64,000 nucleotides of DNA from a virus (IMGVR_UViG_3300044846_005100:62001-126000), one strand, 5' to 3'. Positions 24,249-31,707 are shown, numbered from the stretch's first letter. The notes: generated by a model from the sequence alone, not told the origin. Numbers and translations are program-made.

Positions 24249-24313
24249 GGGTGACTTAGGGGGTGACTTAGGGGGTTATAATTTGTAAAGTAAAATGCTT
24301 ATAATTTGTAAAA
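24249..24313. repeat. Short tandem repeats (iteron-like)
   Basis: GGGTGACTTAGGG occurs twice with a 12 bp period (24249-24261, 24261-24273), followed by two copies of TTATAATTTGTAAA (24276-24289 and 24299-24312, 23 bp period). Such clusters next to a divergence point are seen in phage origins and control regions. Confidence 0.5.
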
Positions 24314-24319
24314 TAATTC

Positions 24320-24349
24320 TTGCTATTTGTACAAAAGTTTGTATCTTTG
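24320..24349 (+). promoter_or_regulatory. Consensus Bacteroidota promoter, rightward
   Basis: TTG at 24320-24322, 19 bp spacer, then TATCTTTG at 24342-24349. This matches the main sigma consensus (TTG-N19-TANNTTTG) exactly. Likely start of rightward transcription; the leader then runs through the GTTCAC palindrome. Confidence 0.75.
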
Positions 24350-24367
24350 TATTTTAAAAAATAGAAA

Positions 24368-24411
24368 AAATAATTATGTTCACAAAATAATTATGTTCAC
24401 AATCCGTGAAC
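24368..24411. promoter_or_regulatory. Operator-like repeats in rightward leader
   Basis: AAATAATTATGTTCACAA is repeated with a 17 bp period (24368-24385, 24385-24402). The second copy overlaps an inverted repeat, GTTCAC-AATCC-GTGAAC (24395-24411). It lies between the two rightward promoters, so it could be an operator. Confidence 0.5.
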
Positions 24412-24488
24412 AATAAAGAAAAATGAACAAGTATTAAAAAATGGTTGAAATAATAAAAAATAATAAATAATTTTTATAAAAAAATTTG

Positions 24489-24496
24489 TATCTTTG
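24489..24496 (+). promoter_or_regulatory. Second rightward promoter (-7 box only)
   Basis: TATCTTTG, 20 bp upstream of the first rightward start codon. A TTG at the right distance is missing, so it may be weak or need an activator. Confidence 0.45.
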
Positions 24497-24515
24497 TATT
24501 TTAAAATAATAAATA

Positions 24516-24899
24516 ATGAAAATAGCAATGTATGATTTGGAAGGAAACTTCCTAGATATTTTTGAAGTAAAGAGTTTCAAGGAATTGGAAACTTCTTTAG
24601 AGATTCCTAGTGGATCCTTGAGAGCATGTATAGTGGGTAAACAGTTGTCCACTATTAATAGACAATTCAGATTGGTGTCTGATAAAGGAAGATTGATTAA
24701 TAGAATTGGAGACATTTCCAGTCTTACTTCTGATTTTAATAAGCCAGTATTTAAGTTTTATAAGGGAAGGTATATTAATACATATTCTTCTGTGAGAAAT
24801 GCTTCAGAGATCAATGGTATAGATGAGGCAGCTATAAATAGATGCTGTAAAGGTAAGGGAAACTCTGCTGGAGGATTTGAATGGAAATATGCAAAATAA
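24516..24899 (+). CDS. NUMOD1-repeat protein without nuclease domain
   Basis: 127 residues with two copies of the NUMOD1 pattern: YDLEGNFLDIFEVKSFKELE followed by a short helix pair, and FYKGRYINTYSSVRNASEIN followed by the same. NUMOD1 modules help homing endonucleases bind DNA. No HNH or GIY-YIG core follows, so it is a lone DNA-binding module, possibly a relic or a regulator. First gene of the rightward arm. Confidence 0.65.
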   Translation: MKIAMYDLEGNFLDIFEVKSFKELETSLEIPSGSLRACIVGKQLSTINRQFRLVSDKGRLINRIGDISSLTSDFNKPVFKFYKGRYINTYSSVRNASEINGIDEAAINRCCKGKGNSAGGFEWKYAK

Positions 24900-24908
24900 A
24901 TAAGATAT

Positions 24909-25397
24909 ATGAATTATGTAACTTATCATGTTGGGGATGTTTTAGTGTTTGATCCAGAAAGCCCAAGGCCAATGAATGCAAACCCAGGATCTCAAGCAAG
25001 AGTAATACATCATAGTTCAAATTATGATAGTATGGTTGAGGTTGTATGGATTGATGGATTATCAAATGGCCAAGTAAATGGAAAATATTATAAACATAAT
25101 TTCAAAAAAGTTTGTAGTACTTTAGAAGAAAGTAATGGATGGCATTCTATGAGCATACCTAGCAATGGAGCATGGATAGAAGATTGTTCAGGTGTAGATA
25201 GACAAGGACCTTCTACATATTCTATCCCTGCTGACACTTTACCCTGGAATGAAAAAGAAGAAGAAGAAGAACCTGCTTCTAAAGAAGTAATAAAAGGCAG
25301 TTTAAAAAATATTTTAGATTGTATCAAAGAAGCTCCTGAGTTGGTAGATATTCTTGAAAGGATGGCAATCAATTACGTTAAAAACAAAAAGAAATAA
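24909..25397 (+). CDS. Unknown protein with SH3-like start
   Basis: 162 residues. The N-terminal part, YHVGDVLVFDPE, followed by VEVVWIDGL, looks like a small barrel. An acidic linker (EKEEEEEP) leads to a helical tail with Lys-rich end. Function unknown. Confidence 0.6.
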   Translation: MNYVTYHVGDVLVFDPESPRPMNANPGSQARVIHHSSNYDSMVEVVWIDGLSNGQVNGKYYKHNFKKVCSTLEESNGWHSMSIPSNGAWIEDCSGVDRQGPSTYSIPADTLPWNEKEEEEEPASKEVIKGSLKNILDCIKEAPELVDILERMAINYVKNKKK

Positions 25398-25398
25398 A

Positions 25399-25578
25399 AT
25401 GAAAAAGTATTTAATAAATTTATTAATAATAACAGCAATATTTGCTTGTATGAGATTCTGTATAGAATTTGTATTTGGTTTAACACCTAATGAAGGCTTA
25501 AAATGGTTTTTATTAGTATGTTGGTTTTTTTGTATAGGTTTTGCAACTGCATCCCATTTAATTAGTTTATATGAATAA
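25399..25578 (+). CDS. Small membrane protein, two helices
   Basis: 59 residues from MKKYLINLLIITAIF, the start that follows the A-rich leader just after the previous gene. Two transmembrane segments (about 5-27 and 35-55). Overlaps the next gene by eight bases. Confidence 0.6.
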   Translation: MKKYLINLLIITAIFACMRFCIEFVFGLTPNEGLKWFLLVCWFFCIGFATASHLISLYE

Positions 25579-25888
25579 TATGATAGAACAATTAAGAGAA
25601 TATTTTGAAAATACTCCAAGAGAAAAAGTGTTAGAAGACTGGGGTAAAAGTGCTCATTTAGATAATGTGGGACCTACAATGGATGAATTCATGGATAATA
25701 CCTATGAAAATTGCATTAAGCAAGAAGCTTCTATATATGCAGAGGATTGGGAAGAAATCAATCAATTAGATTGGGAAACAATGGTTCCTATTGAAGTTAG
25801 TAAGATTGATTTTATTACAGGAGCCAAATCAGATTCTGCAAAAGCTTATTGGTATAATCAATTTTTAAAAGAAAGGGGAGAGATTTAA
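25571..25888 (+). CDS. Acidic protein, unknown
   Basis: 105 residues, acidic, with YAEDWEEINQLDWETM and the C-terminal DFITGAKSDSAKAYWYNQF. The latter resembles phage linker segments of the FITGAKW type. Start may also be at the ATG nine bases downstream. Confidence 0.6.
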   Translation: MNNMIEQLREYFENTPREKVLEDWGKSAHLDNVGPTMDEFMDNTYENCIKQEASIYAEDWEEINQLDWETMVPIEVSKIDFITGAKSDSAKAYWYNQFLKERGEI

Positions 25889-25910
25889 AGTATTTCAATA
25901 AAAATATATT

Positions 25911-26096
25911 ATGAAAAATATAGAATTTTATGAGAAACTTTCGGCCCCATGTGATATACATGTCTGTACATGTGAGCAATGTAGGGCTGTGAAGAGAAAA
26001 ACAAAAAACAGATCTTTAAAAAAGAGAATAAAAAGACTTTTAAACAAAAAAAGAAGGAAACAATTTGGTAAAAAGATATGTTATATGTGGGGATAA
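25911..26096 (+). CDS. Small basic protein with Cys cluster
   Basis: 61 residues. N-terminal CDIHVCTCEQC cluster could bind metal; the remainder is very basic (KRKTKNRSLKKRIKRLLNKK), which suggests nucleic-acid contact. Confidence 0.6.
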   Translation: MKNIEFYEKLSAPCDIHVCTCEQCRAVKRKTKNRSLKKRIKRLLNKKRRKQFGKKICYMWG

Positions 26097-26107
26097 AGTA
26101 AAATTAT

Positions 26108-26629
26108 ATGTACGAGAAGGTAATTAAATTAAAACATCACGAGAAAGCAGCTAAAATTAATTTAGAAACTGGAGCAGTGGAAGAAATTGAGGGTAAAGAA
26201 AGGGTTGTTAAGAAGCCAAAAGACCCTACAATGAATTTTTTTATCAGTTCCGAGAGCTATTCTAGGTTTTTTACAAAAGCTTGGTTACTTTTAGAGACTC
26301 AAACTACAGATGTTGAGTTTAAAGTTGCTTATAAGATGTCTATGATGGCCCATGCCTACACAAATAGTCTGGAACCATTAAGACCAGAGAGTACTATGAA
26401 GGAATTAGCGGATTTTTTTAATGTAGACAGAAGAAAAATTCTCACTATAATAGAAAAATTATTTAAATTAGGAGTTATTGGGAAGTTTCAGGTGTATGAT
26501 CGGTTTGAAAATCACCATAACTACTGGGTATTCAACCCATATTTATCTTTTAACGGCAAAATTATTAAAAAAGATGTACAAGGATTATTTGATAAGACAC
26601 ATTATGCTGCTTTAGCAAAGGATTTTTAA
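26108..26629 (+). CDS. Winged-helix protein, RepL-like
   Basis: 173 residues. A helical part (EFKVAYKMSMMAH) leads to a winged helix (TMKELADFFNVDRRKILTII, then KLGVIGKFQVYD) and a tail (YWVFNPYLSFNGKIIKKDV) whose wording recalls the RepL plasmid initiator family. It may act in replication start or as a transcription regulator near the putative origin. The RepL link is by eye only. Confidence 0.5.
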   Translation: MYEKVIKLKHHEKAAKINLETGAVEEIEGKERVVKKPKDPTMNFFISSESYSRFFTKAWLLLETQTTDVEFKVAYKMSMMAHAYTNSLEPLRPESTMKELADFFNVDRRKILTIIEKLFKLGVIGKFQVYDRFENHHNYWVFNPYLSFNGKIIKKDVQGLFDKTHYAALAKDF

Positions 26630-26640
26630 AAAAAAATAAT

Positions 26641-26669
26641 TTGTATTTAAAAAAATAGTTGTATCTTTG
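26641..26669 (+). promoter_or_regulatory. Rightward promoter
   Basis: TTG at 26641-26643, 18 bp spacer, and TATCTTTG at 26662-26669. The start codon lies 19 bp downstream of the -7 box. Confidence 0.65.
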
Positions 26670-26687
26670 CAAAATAAATATAAAAAT

Positions 26688-26897
26688 ATGTCAAATTCAA
26701 GTAAAAATTCAGGAGGAATAGGAATAGGTTTAATTATATTTCTCATATTCCTTACACTCAAATTAGCAAAAGTAGGAATAGTAGCTAATTGGTCATGGTG
26801 GACAGTAACAAGTCCGTTATGGGGGCCAATTGTAGCGGTGTTTTTGTTGGCTACTATCCTTAGCATTATCAATAAAGTATATGATATTGTAAGTTAA
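26688..26897 (+). CDS. Small membrane protein
   Basis: 69 residues from MSNSSKNSGGIG, chosen because it is downstream of the promoter -7 box. Hydrophobic helices at about 11-31 and 44-62. Role unknown. Confidence 0.6.
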   Translation: MSNSSKNSGGIGIGLIIFLIFLTLKLAKVGIVANWSWWTVTSPLWGPIVAVFLLATILSIINKVYDIVS

Positions 26898-26960
26898 TTT
26901 ATTTAAGTTATCCAGGGAACTATAGCCTTGGCGGTTGGCAACTCCGTATAAGTTGTATTT

Positions 26961-27031
26961 GCCTCTATGACCGAGTGGCTAGGTGTAGGTCTGCAAAATC
27001 TATTACGGAGGTTCGATCCCTTCTGGAGACT
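26961..27031 (+). tRNA. tRNA-Cys (GCA)
   Basis: Cloverleaf: acceptor GCCTCTA with TGGAGAC (one mismatch, one wobble), D arm ACC...GGT with AGTGGCTA loop, anticodon stem TAGGT/ATCTA around loop CTGCAAA (anticodon GCA), and T arm GGAGG-TTCGATC-CCTTC. Discriminator T. CCA is not encoded. The stretch just before it (26893-26960) holds two hairpins (GCC/GGC and CAACT/AGTTG) but no full tRNA. Confidence 0.85.
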
Positions 27032-27058
27032 CTTTTTAAAACAAAAAACATTAAAATT

Positions 27059-27340
27059 ATGTATCAAAAATGTCCAATATGTAATGGAGCAGGAAAAATT
27101 ACTGAATTAGGTGTTTCCTACACTACTTGTCCTTCATGTAAAGGAGAAAGAATAATTTCTGAGTTAACAGGGTTGCCGCCAAAAAAACCTACAGAAACAG
27201 CAGTAAATCAAAATACTGATTTTCCTTTTAAACCTTTTATTAAATACAGTTGTTCAGGAGCTTGTTTTTGTGATGGAAGTTGCAAGAAAAATTCAGATAT
27301 TGATATAGATGCTTTAAAACTATTTGCAGGAATATTATAA
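27059..27340 (+). CDS. Small zinc-finger protein with DnaJ-type CXXCXG motifs
   Basis: 93 residues from MYQKCPICNGAGKI; the longer frame would cover the tRNA, so this ATG is preferred. CPICNGAG and CPSCKGE repeat the DnaJ-type zinc knuckle. A later CSGACFCDGSCKK adds four cysteines. Zinc binding is very likely; partner unknown. Confidence 0.7.
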   Translation: MYQKCPICNGAGKITELGVSYTTCPSCKGERIISELTGLPPKKPTETAVNQNTDFPFKPFIKYSCSGACFCDGSCKKNSDIDIDALKLFAGIL

Positions 27341-27357
27341 AATAATAACAAAAAAAT

Positions 27358-27672
27358 ATGTGTAGATTAATATGCATCAATGATGCAAACAGACCGAAAG
27401 AAATTCCAAAGAAAAAATGGATTACCAAAGACCAAGAGTACACTTGTATTTGGATTACTATTCACCCCGATCAAGGTAATATCCAGGGTGTAATGCTGGC
27501 CGAAGTTACTTTAGATGAAACCTGTGCTCCTTATGAGACTTATAAGCTGAGTAGATTTGGTATTCATATAGATGATTTGGAAGACTTTATTGCTTTGGCA
27601 AAAGAATGTAGTGGGTTTAGTTCAGATACAATTAAAGAAATTATAGAACAAGAAAATCTAGTAATGGTATAA
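27358..27672 (+). CDS. Unknown protein
   Basis: 104 residues. N-terminal CRLICINDANRPKEIPKKKW leads to strand-rich middle and a helical C-terminus. This opening is typical of small proteins in Bacteroidota phages. Function unknown. Confidence 0.65.
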   Translation: MCRLICINDANRPKEIPKKKWITKDQEYTCIWITIHPDQGNIQGVMLAEVTLDETCAPYETYKLSRFGIHIDDLEDFIALAKECSGFSSDTIKEIIEQENLVMV

Positions 27673-27673
27673 T

Positions 27674-27916
27674 ATGAATATAGAATATAGTAGTCCAGAA
27701 AAATACGCAGAACTTATCCTGAAGAATTATTTAAAAACACTTTCTTCTGGAGTTAGTAGAAACTTTGTTCAGCATTATGCAAAACAATGTGCTTTGAATG
27801 ATATTGAAAGCAGCATAAAATTATGGGAAAATATAGCTCCTCCTTATTTATCCTATGAGCCCTCATTAAACTTTTTAAAAGAAACAAAGAATTATATAGT
27901 TTCCTACCAATTTTAG
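27674..27916 (+). CDS. Small helical protein ending in a terminator
   Basis: 80 residues, helical. The final codons (VSYQF and stop) form the left arm of the following terminator hairpin. Confidence 0.6.
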   Translation: MNIEYSSPEKYAELILKNYLKTLSSGVSRNFVQHYAKQCALNDIESSIKLWENIAPPYLSYEPSLNFLKETKNYIVSYQF

Positions 27917-27931
27917 TAGGAAACTTTTTTT
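27898..27931 (+). terminator. Intrinsic terminator
   Basis: GTTTCCTAC (27899-27907) pairs with GTAGGAAAC (27916-27924), followed by a run of T. The stem overlaps the end of the upstream coding region. Confidence 0.8.
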
Positions 27932-27966
27932 TATTTATAAACGTTATATACAAAAACACAAAACAG

Positions 27967-28383
27967 ATGGGATTATATAAACAAACAATACAAAAAAGCA
28001 AGAAAGAATGCTTTATGGATAGGGCCAGAGTTTTGTTGGCCACAAAAGGATTATTACTATCCGACAAAACACTAGAAGTATTATATTGGGTACTATACTA
28101 TAAAATAGATTATCCTAAATTACATCCAAACAATGTAGATCAATTTAAGAACATGAATCAAATGCATGTAGTGATTGCAAAACACATGCAGGTATTTTCT
28201 TCTTATATCGGGGCCTATATAAATGATAGGATTGTTCCTTTTAAGATATTAAAAAAAGTAGTATCAAATCCAGTGGATAAGTTTTCTAAGCCAAGAGTAT
28301 TGGATTATGAGATACCAGAATGGCTTGAGAAAATGTACAAAGAAAAAACATTTAACATTAATATAAATTACGTTTATGAATAA
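27967..28383 (+). CDS. Unknown protein
   Basis: 138 residues, basic and helical (KECFMDRARVLLATKG), no signal peptide. It follows a terminator, so it needs its own promoter; I see no clear TANNTTTG box. Overlaps the next start by eight bases. Confidence 0.65.
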   Translation: MGLYKQTIQKSKKECFMDRARVLLATKGLLLSDKTLEVLYWVLYYKIDYPKLHPNNVDQFKNMNQMHVVIAKHMQVFSSYIGAYINDRIVPFKILKKVVSNPVDKFSKPRVLDYEIPEWLEKMYKEKTFNININYVYE

Positions 28384-28567
28384 AAGCATAGTAGAAATAA
28401 TAAAAAATTTAAACTCTCCTTTCCGAAAGATTATGATTATGAATCAGGCTACTTACGAAGAATTAAAAAGAGAATTAGGAATGGAGTATTACGAAGAACT
28501 TGTTAAATACAAGAATCTAACCATAGCAATTAGCCTAGATGATAACTTAAAAATATTATTAGTATAA
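28376..28567 (+). CDS. Small protein, unknown
   Basis: 63 residues, MNKSIVEIIKNLNSPF, with a TYEELKRELGMEYYEELVKY helix. Small host-directed proteins often have this size. Overlaps both neighbours. Confidence 0.6.
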   Translation: MNKSIVEIIKNLNSPFRKIMIMNQATYEELKRELGMEYYEELVKYKNLTIAISLDDNLKILLV

Positions 28568-28761
28568 TGGAGATCTTATTTAAACTTTTTTTTACCTGTA
28601 TATTGCTATCATCTATGATATTATTACATTTTAACTCTTTCAGAGAACATGGAAAGTTTCCATATTTGGAAACTAATAACAGTTTTTCTAAATATTTTTT
28701 TAAGATACTATACTTTATTTTCTTAGTATCATTAATCACAGTAATTATTTTAAACTCATAA
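28567..28761 (+). CDS. Small membrane protein
   Basis: 64 residues, two hydrophobic helices (about 3-20 and 42-62) separated by a polar loop. Overlaps the IHF-like gene by one base. Role unknown. Confidence 0.55.
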   Translation: MEILFKLFFTCILLSSMILLHFNSFREHGKFPYLETNNSFSKYFFKILYFIFLVSLITVIILNS

Positions 28762-29024
28762 TGACTATTTTTGAAGAAGTAGCTAAAAACCTTGGGAATA
28801 TTTCTCCAGAAGAAGTGCAAAAAATCTATCAAGACTATGTTAAAACAGTTTCAAAAGAAATGAGTGCTTCTCCTGCAAGAGAAATTTACTTTCCTAAATT
28901 TGGAAAATTTTCTCCGAGCGTTATAAAAATAAGAAAAAGACTTAGAATGTTTTTTAAACTACGAGAAGTAGAAAAAACAAAAAAAATGATAAATACTTTA
29001 CGAATATTAAAAAATAAAAAATAA
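28761..29024 (+). CDS. IHF/HU-like DNA-binding protein (copy 1)
   Basis: 87 residues. Two N-terminal helices (IFEEVAKNLGN, EEVQKIYQDYVKTVSKEM) are followed by the turn-strand PKFGKFSPSVIKI and a basic C-terminus. This is the HU/IHF layout without the long DNA-binding arm. crAss-like phages carry IHF-like pairs; the second copy is at 59634-60020. Probably bends or packs DNA. Confidence 0.7.
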   Translation: MTIFEEVAKNLGNISPEEVQKIYQDYVKTVSKEMSASPAREIYFPKFGKFSPSVIKIRKRLRMFFKLREVEKTKKMINTLRILKNKK

Positions 29025-29042
29025 AAATAAAAATTATTTTCG

Positions 29043-29050
29043 TATATTTG
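29043..29050 (+). promoter_or_regulatory. Rightward promoter (-7 box)
   Basis: TATATTTG about 35 bp upstream of the next start codon. No TTG at the -33 position. Confidence 0.5.
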
Positions 29051-29085
29051 CAAAATATATTTTAAACACACAAAAAAAATTAATT

Positions 29086-29517
29086 ATGACAATTAAAGAA
29101 TTCAAAGATCAAGAAATCCCAAATTTTGGATTTGAGATCAAAAGAGAAAATCACATTTTAGTACAATGTTATGCTAAAAGAAGTGAATTAGCTTCTCAAT
29201 TAGTGGGTATGGAAAACCATAGAAACACTGAAATCAAAAATGCTTTTAAAGTATTAATGGCTAATGGTTCTAAAAACTTCACAGAAGGTGATATTATTTC
29301 TATTGGAGATAATCTAGTAGACAAACCAATTGTAAGTTACAAGCCACCTGTAGGAGGGGATCCTAATGGAGATGCTAGACCTGTATATGGTTTTTATTTA
29401 CAAGGATTGATGCCTTTTACATTCTATTGCCACAAACTAGAAGAAACAGAAAACCCTTTGGAGTTGACATTCTTGATTCCAGAAGATTTGATTACAGTAA
29501 AACACATAATAGACTAA
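29086..29517 (+). CDS. Unknown protein
   Basis: 143 residues. Contains RSELASQLVGMENHRNTEIKN and a strand-rich C-terminal half (VYGFYLQGLMPFTFYCHKL). No signal peptide or membrane segment. Likely well expressed given its own promoter. Function unknown. Confidence 0.65.
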   Translation: MTIKEFKDQEIPNFGFEIKRENHILVQCYAKRSELASQLVGMENHRNTEIKNAFKVLMANGSKNFTEGDIISIGDNLVDKPIVSYKPPVGGDPNGDARPVYGFYLQGLMPFTFYCHKLEETENPLELTFLIPEDLITVKHIID

Positions 29518-29526
29518 AAATATATC

Positions 29527-29799
29527 ATGAAAGAGAAAAATAATAAACAAAATAAGGTTTCTACACCAAAACAAAAGCCATCTACTCCTAAAAGTAAAAA
29601 AAGAACTAGCTCAGGAGTATCTAAAAAAGAAGAAAAAGCTTTCTTAGAAACAAATAAAATTGAGGATAATATTGTAAATGAAACTCCAGTAGTTTATGAG
29701 ACTCCTCAGTGTTCTTTTCCTACAAGAACCGTTCTTAAAAATAAACCAGCAAAATTATCTTTGTGGGAAAGATTTGTAGACTTTATTATTAACCTATAA
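29527..29799 (+). CDS. Small Lys/Ser/Pro-rich protein
   Basis: 90 residues. Low-complexity N-terminal region (KQNKVSTPKQKPSTPKSKKR) that is basic and disordered; C-terminus KLSLWERFVDFIINL is an amphipathic helix. Possibly a DNA- or membrane-associated small protein. Confidence 0.55.
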   Translation: MKEKNNKQNKVSTPKQKPSTPKSKKRTSSGVSKKEEKAFLETNKIEDNIVNETPVVYETPQCSFPTRTVLKNKPAKLSLWERFVDFIINL

Positions 29800-29809
29800 C
29801 TATAAAAAA

Positions 29810-30130
29810 ATGGAAACCAAAAAAAGCAAAATGACAATCAGTAAAGAGACAGGAGAAGATAGCGAAAAAGTTATTCTTTCTAAAAGAACTGATACTGAGG
29901 ACATTACAAAAACAATCGAAAAGATTTCAAATGGTTATTTACTTACTGTAGAGATTTGGAATTTTAAAGAAAACATGAAATCAAAAAACATGAAAAAGTT
30001 TTTTGAAAAAAACCCTCTTGAAATGGATGAAGAAAACGAAGAAGAAGATTCTGAAGATTCTTCTGAAAATTCAAAGATGAAGGGTACATCAGAATTTATG
30101 GAAAACTGGAATATATTAGAAATAAAATAA
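29810..30130 (+). CDS. Acidic-tailed protein
   Basis: 106 residues. A first half with strand-rich segments leads to a strongly acidic stretch (EENEEEDSEDSSENS) and a final helix. No family recognised. Confidence 0.6.
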   Translation: METKKSKMTISKETGEDSEKVILSKRTDTEDITKTIEKISNGYLLTVEIWNFKENMKSKNMKKFFEKNPLEMDEENEEEDSEDSSENSKMKGTSEFMENWNILEIK

Positions 30131-30134
30131 GACA

Positions 30135-30443
30135 ATGTTTGCAAATCCTGATGCAGCTAATCCTGCAAAAATAACTTTTAAAAATGTAAAGAACTACCTC
30201 TCTGCTCAAGTTAGAGAGGCAGGTTTTTTACCAGAATGGGAAAAAGAACAAGTGTTATGGAGAAATGAAGTAGCACAAGCTTGTTCTTTAAATGGAAGTT
30301 GCCTAGAATGTGGATGTGAAACTCCTGATCTTTACTATGGCACTGATGGTTGTAAAAGAAAAGAAAATCCTTGCTTTCCTGATATGATGAATAAAGAAGA
30401 TTGGGAAGCTTATAAAATACAAAACAATATAAAAATAGAATAA
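30135..30443 (+). CDS. Cys-rich protein, possible metal binder
   Basis: 102 residues. Cysteines at CSLNGSCLECGC and further C...C (DGCKRKENPCF) suggest a metal or zinc site. N-terminal part is helical. Directly precedes the DUF1573-like gene by one base. Function unknown. Confidence 0.65.
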   Translation: MFANPDAANPAKITFKNVKNYLSAQVREAGFLPEWEKEQVLWRNEVAQACSLNGSCLECGCETPDLYYGTDGCKRKENPCFPDMMNKEDWEAYKIQNNIKIE

Positions 30444-30444
30444 T

Positions 30445-30774
30445 ATGTCAGAAAATATAAATCCAAATTTAAAACTCACTACGGTGGTATTTGAACCAGA
30501 GATCATAGTTGTAGAGGGTAAAAGAGATCAAACAGTTGGAGGGTCCGTTATGGTAAAAAATATAGGAGATGAAACCTTTATATGTCAAAGTGTGGCTAAA
30601 AGTTGTGGATGTACAACTCCTTCAGGTGTAACTACTGGAACAATAATAGAACCAGGAGAAAGTAAAGAATTAAGTTTTACTATTAAACTCGGAACTCCTT
30701 CAGATAAGTTTATTTATGTTTACGGAAATGCTACGGCTATTTCTTTAAGAATAGCTAAACGCATATTGGAATAA
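30445..30774 (+). CDS. DUF1573-like Ig-fold protein
   Basis: 109 residues. GGSVMVKNIGDETFICQ, then the hallmark KSCGCTTP, then IEPGESKELSFTI follow the DUF1573/ASPM-type immunoglobulin fold. No signal peptide, so it is cytoplasmic or virion-bound. Ig-fold proteins of this type often decorate phage capsids. Confidence 0.75.
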   Translation: MSENINPNLKLTTVVFEPEIIVVEGKRDQTVGGSVMVKNIGDETFICQSVAKSCGCTTPSGVTTGTIIEPGESKELSFTIKLGTPSDKFIYVYGNATAISLRIAKRILE

Positions 30775-30776
30775 TT

Positions 30777-31301
30777 ATGATAGAAACTACAGAAATGGTT
30801 TTAGAACCAAAGAAAATAAATTATATTTTTGAAGGAGGATTTGATCTACAAAATATAAACGAAGCTCTTTCTTTTTTAAATGGAAATGATCTTCCTGTTA
30901 ATTTGTTTATTAACACTCCTGGGGGGTATGTAAGTTATGTACATCCTTTTAGTAAAGCCATAGAAGAATATGGAGATATTGTCCTCTATCCTATCGAGGA
31001 ATGTTCTAGTGCAGGATTCTTTTTATTATTAAATACTTCCGTACCTATTTGTCTATTAGACAGATCTATACGATGTTTGATTCATTTTCCTAGAATAGAT
31101 TCTATTTTGGATATGAATAAAAATCACATTTACGATAAAGTTGATTTTAAAAATAAAACAGAACAAAAAGGATTTTCAGAATTACTAAAAAGTCTTCCTT
31201 TACCAAATAAGCAAATGAAAAAATTATTAAAAGGAGAAGATATAGTCTTATACTATAATGATTTATTAGAAATATTTAAAACGAGAATAATACATGAGTA
31301 A
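30777..31301 (+). CDS. ClpP-like serine protease (likely prohead protease)
   Basis: 174 residues. NTPGG (about 46-50), then CSSAGFF with the candidate nucleophile Ser78, then LIHFPR with His103. The order and spacing match the ClpP fold, including an oxyanion-type GG turn. The third residue (Asp) is not clearly seen. Located just upstream of the packaging and head genes, so prohead maturation is the likely job. Overlaps the next gene by eight bases. Confidence 0.75.
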   Translation: MIETTEMVLEPKKINYIFEGGFDLQNINEALSFLNGNDLPVNLFINTPGGYVSYVHPFSKAIEEYGDIVLYPIEECSSAGFFLLLNTSVPICLLDRSIRCLIHFPRIDSILDMNKNHIYDKVDFKNKTEQKGFSELLKSLPLPNKQMKKLLKGEDIVLYYNDLLEIFKTRIIHE

Positions 31302-31707
31302 TAATAATAATCATTTTGAAATTGTAAAAAACAAAAAATTTAAAGAAGTTATTTCAAATAAGGAATTTTTCACTGGTCAGACAGTCCTATTTATATGTTG
31401 TGAAGAATCTAAAACACCTACTCAACACACAATACAATTAGACACAAATTACCATGTATTAGATCCTATTGTAAAATACATAAAACATTCCTTCGATCCT
31501 AATGTTAGGGTTGAAGGACACTCTTTAGTGGCTATTAGAAAAATAAAGCCAGGAGATGAAATAAAGAGAAACTACTACGAAACAGAAGAGATTATAGTAA
31601 AAGAATTCACAGACAGAGAAACTGGAGAAAGAGTTAATACAAAAAATCTTTATTTATTCAATAATAAAAATACAGAAGATGGATTATTATTTGATGCAGA
31701 ATTTTGA
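31294..31707 (+). CDS. SET-domain protein (putative lysine methyltransferase)
   Basis: 137 residues. The core KYIKHSFDPNVRVEGHSLVAI (about 60-80), followed by KIKPGDEIKRNYY, matches SET motifs in which HS.DPN forms the cofactor pocket and the following Tyr-bearing segment the active site. The usual Asn before HS is Lys here. SET proteins methylate lysines using S-adenosylmethionine; a phage target is unknown. Lies between the protease and TerL cluster. Confidence 0.65.
   Translation: MSNNNNHFEIVKNKKFKEVISNKEFFTGQTVLFICCEESKTPTQHTIQLDTNYHVLDPIVKYIKHSFDPNVRVEGHSLVAIRKIKPGDEIKRNYYETEEIIVKEFTDRETGERVNTKNLYLFNNKNTEDGLLFDAEF

Larger units (their letters stand above)
23285..24313. other. Non-coding divergence region with strand-composition switch and repeats
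   Basis: About 1 kb with no credible gene between the leftward and rightward arms. The top strand is C-rich up to about 23,800 (with CTCGATTCGT repeated, and GCTATAATGGAT repeated near 23.3 kb) and G-rich from about 23,850 to 24,280 (with GGGTGACTTAGGG repeated). This is the pattern expected at a replication origin or a diverging transcription point. Frames in it are an artefact of composition. Confidence 0.5.

Noticed and set aside
26893-26960. Possible tRNA-Tyr (loop CCGTATA in a CAACT/AGTTG stem) just before tRNA-Cys
   Set aside because: Position 33 is C rather than T, and no T arm or acceptor stem is present. Noted only as a hairpin.
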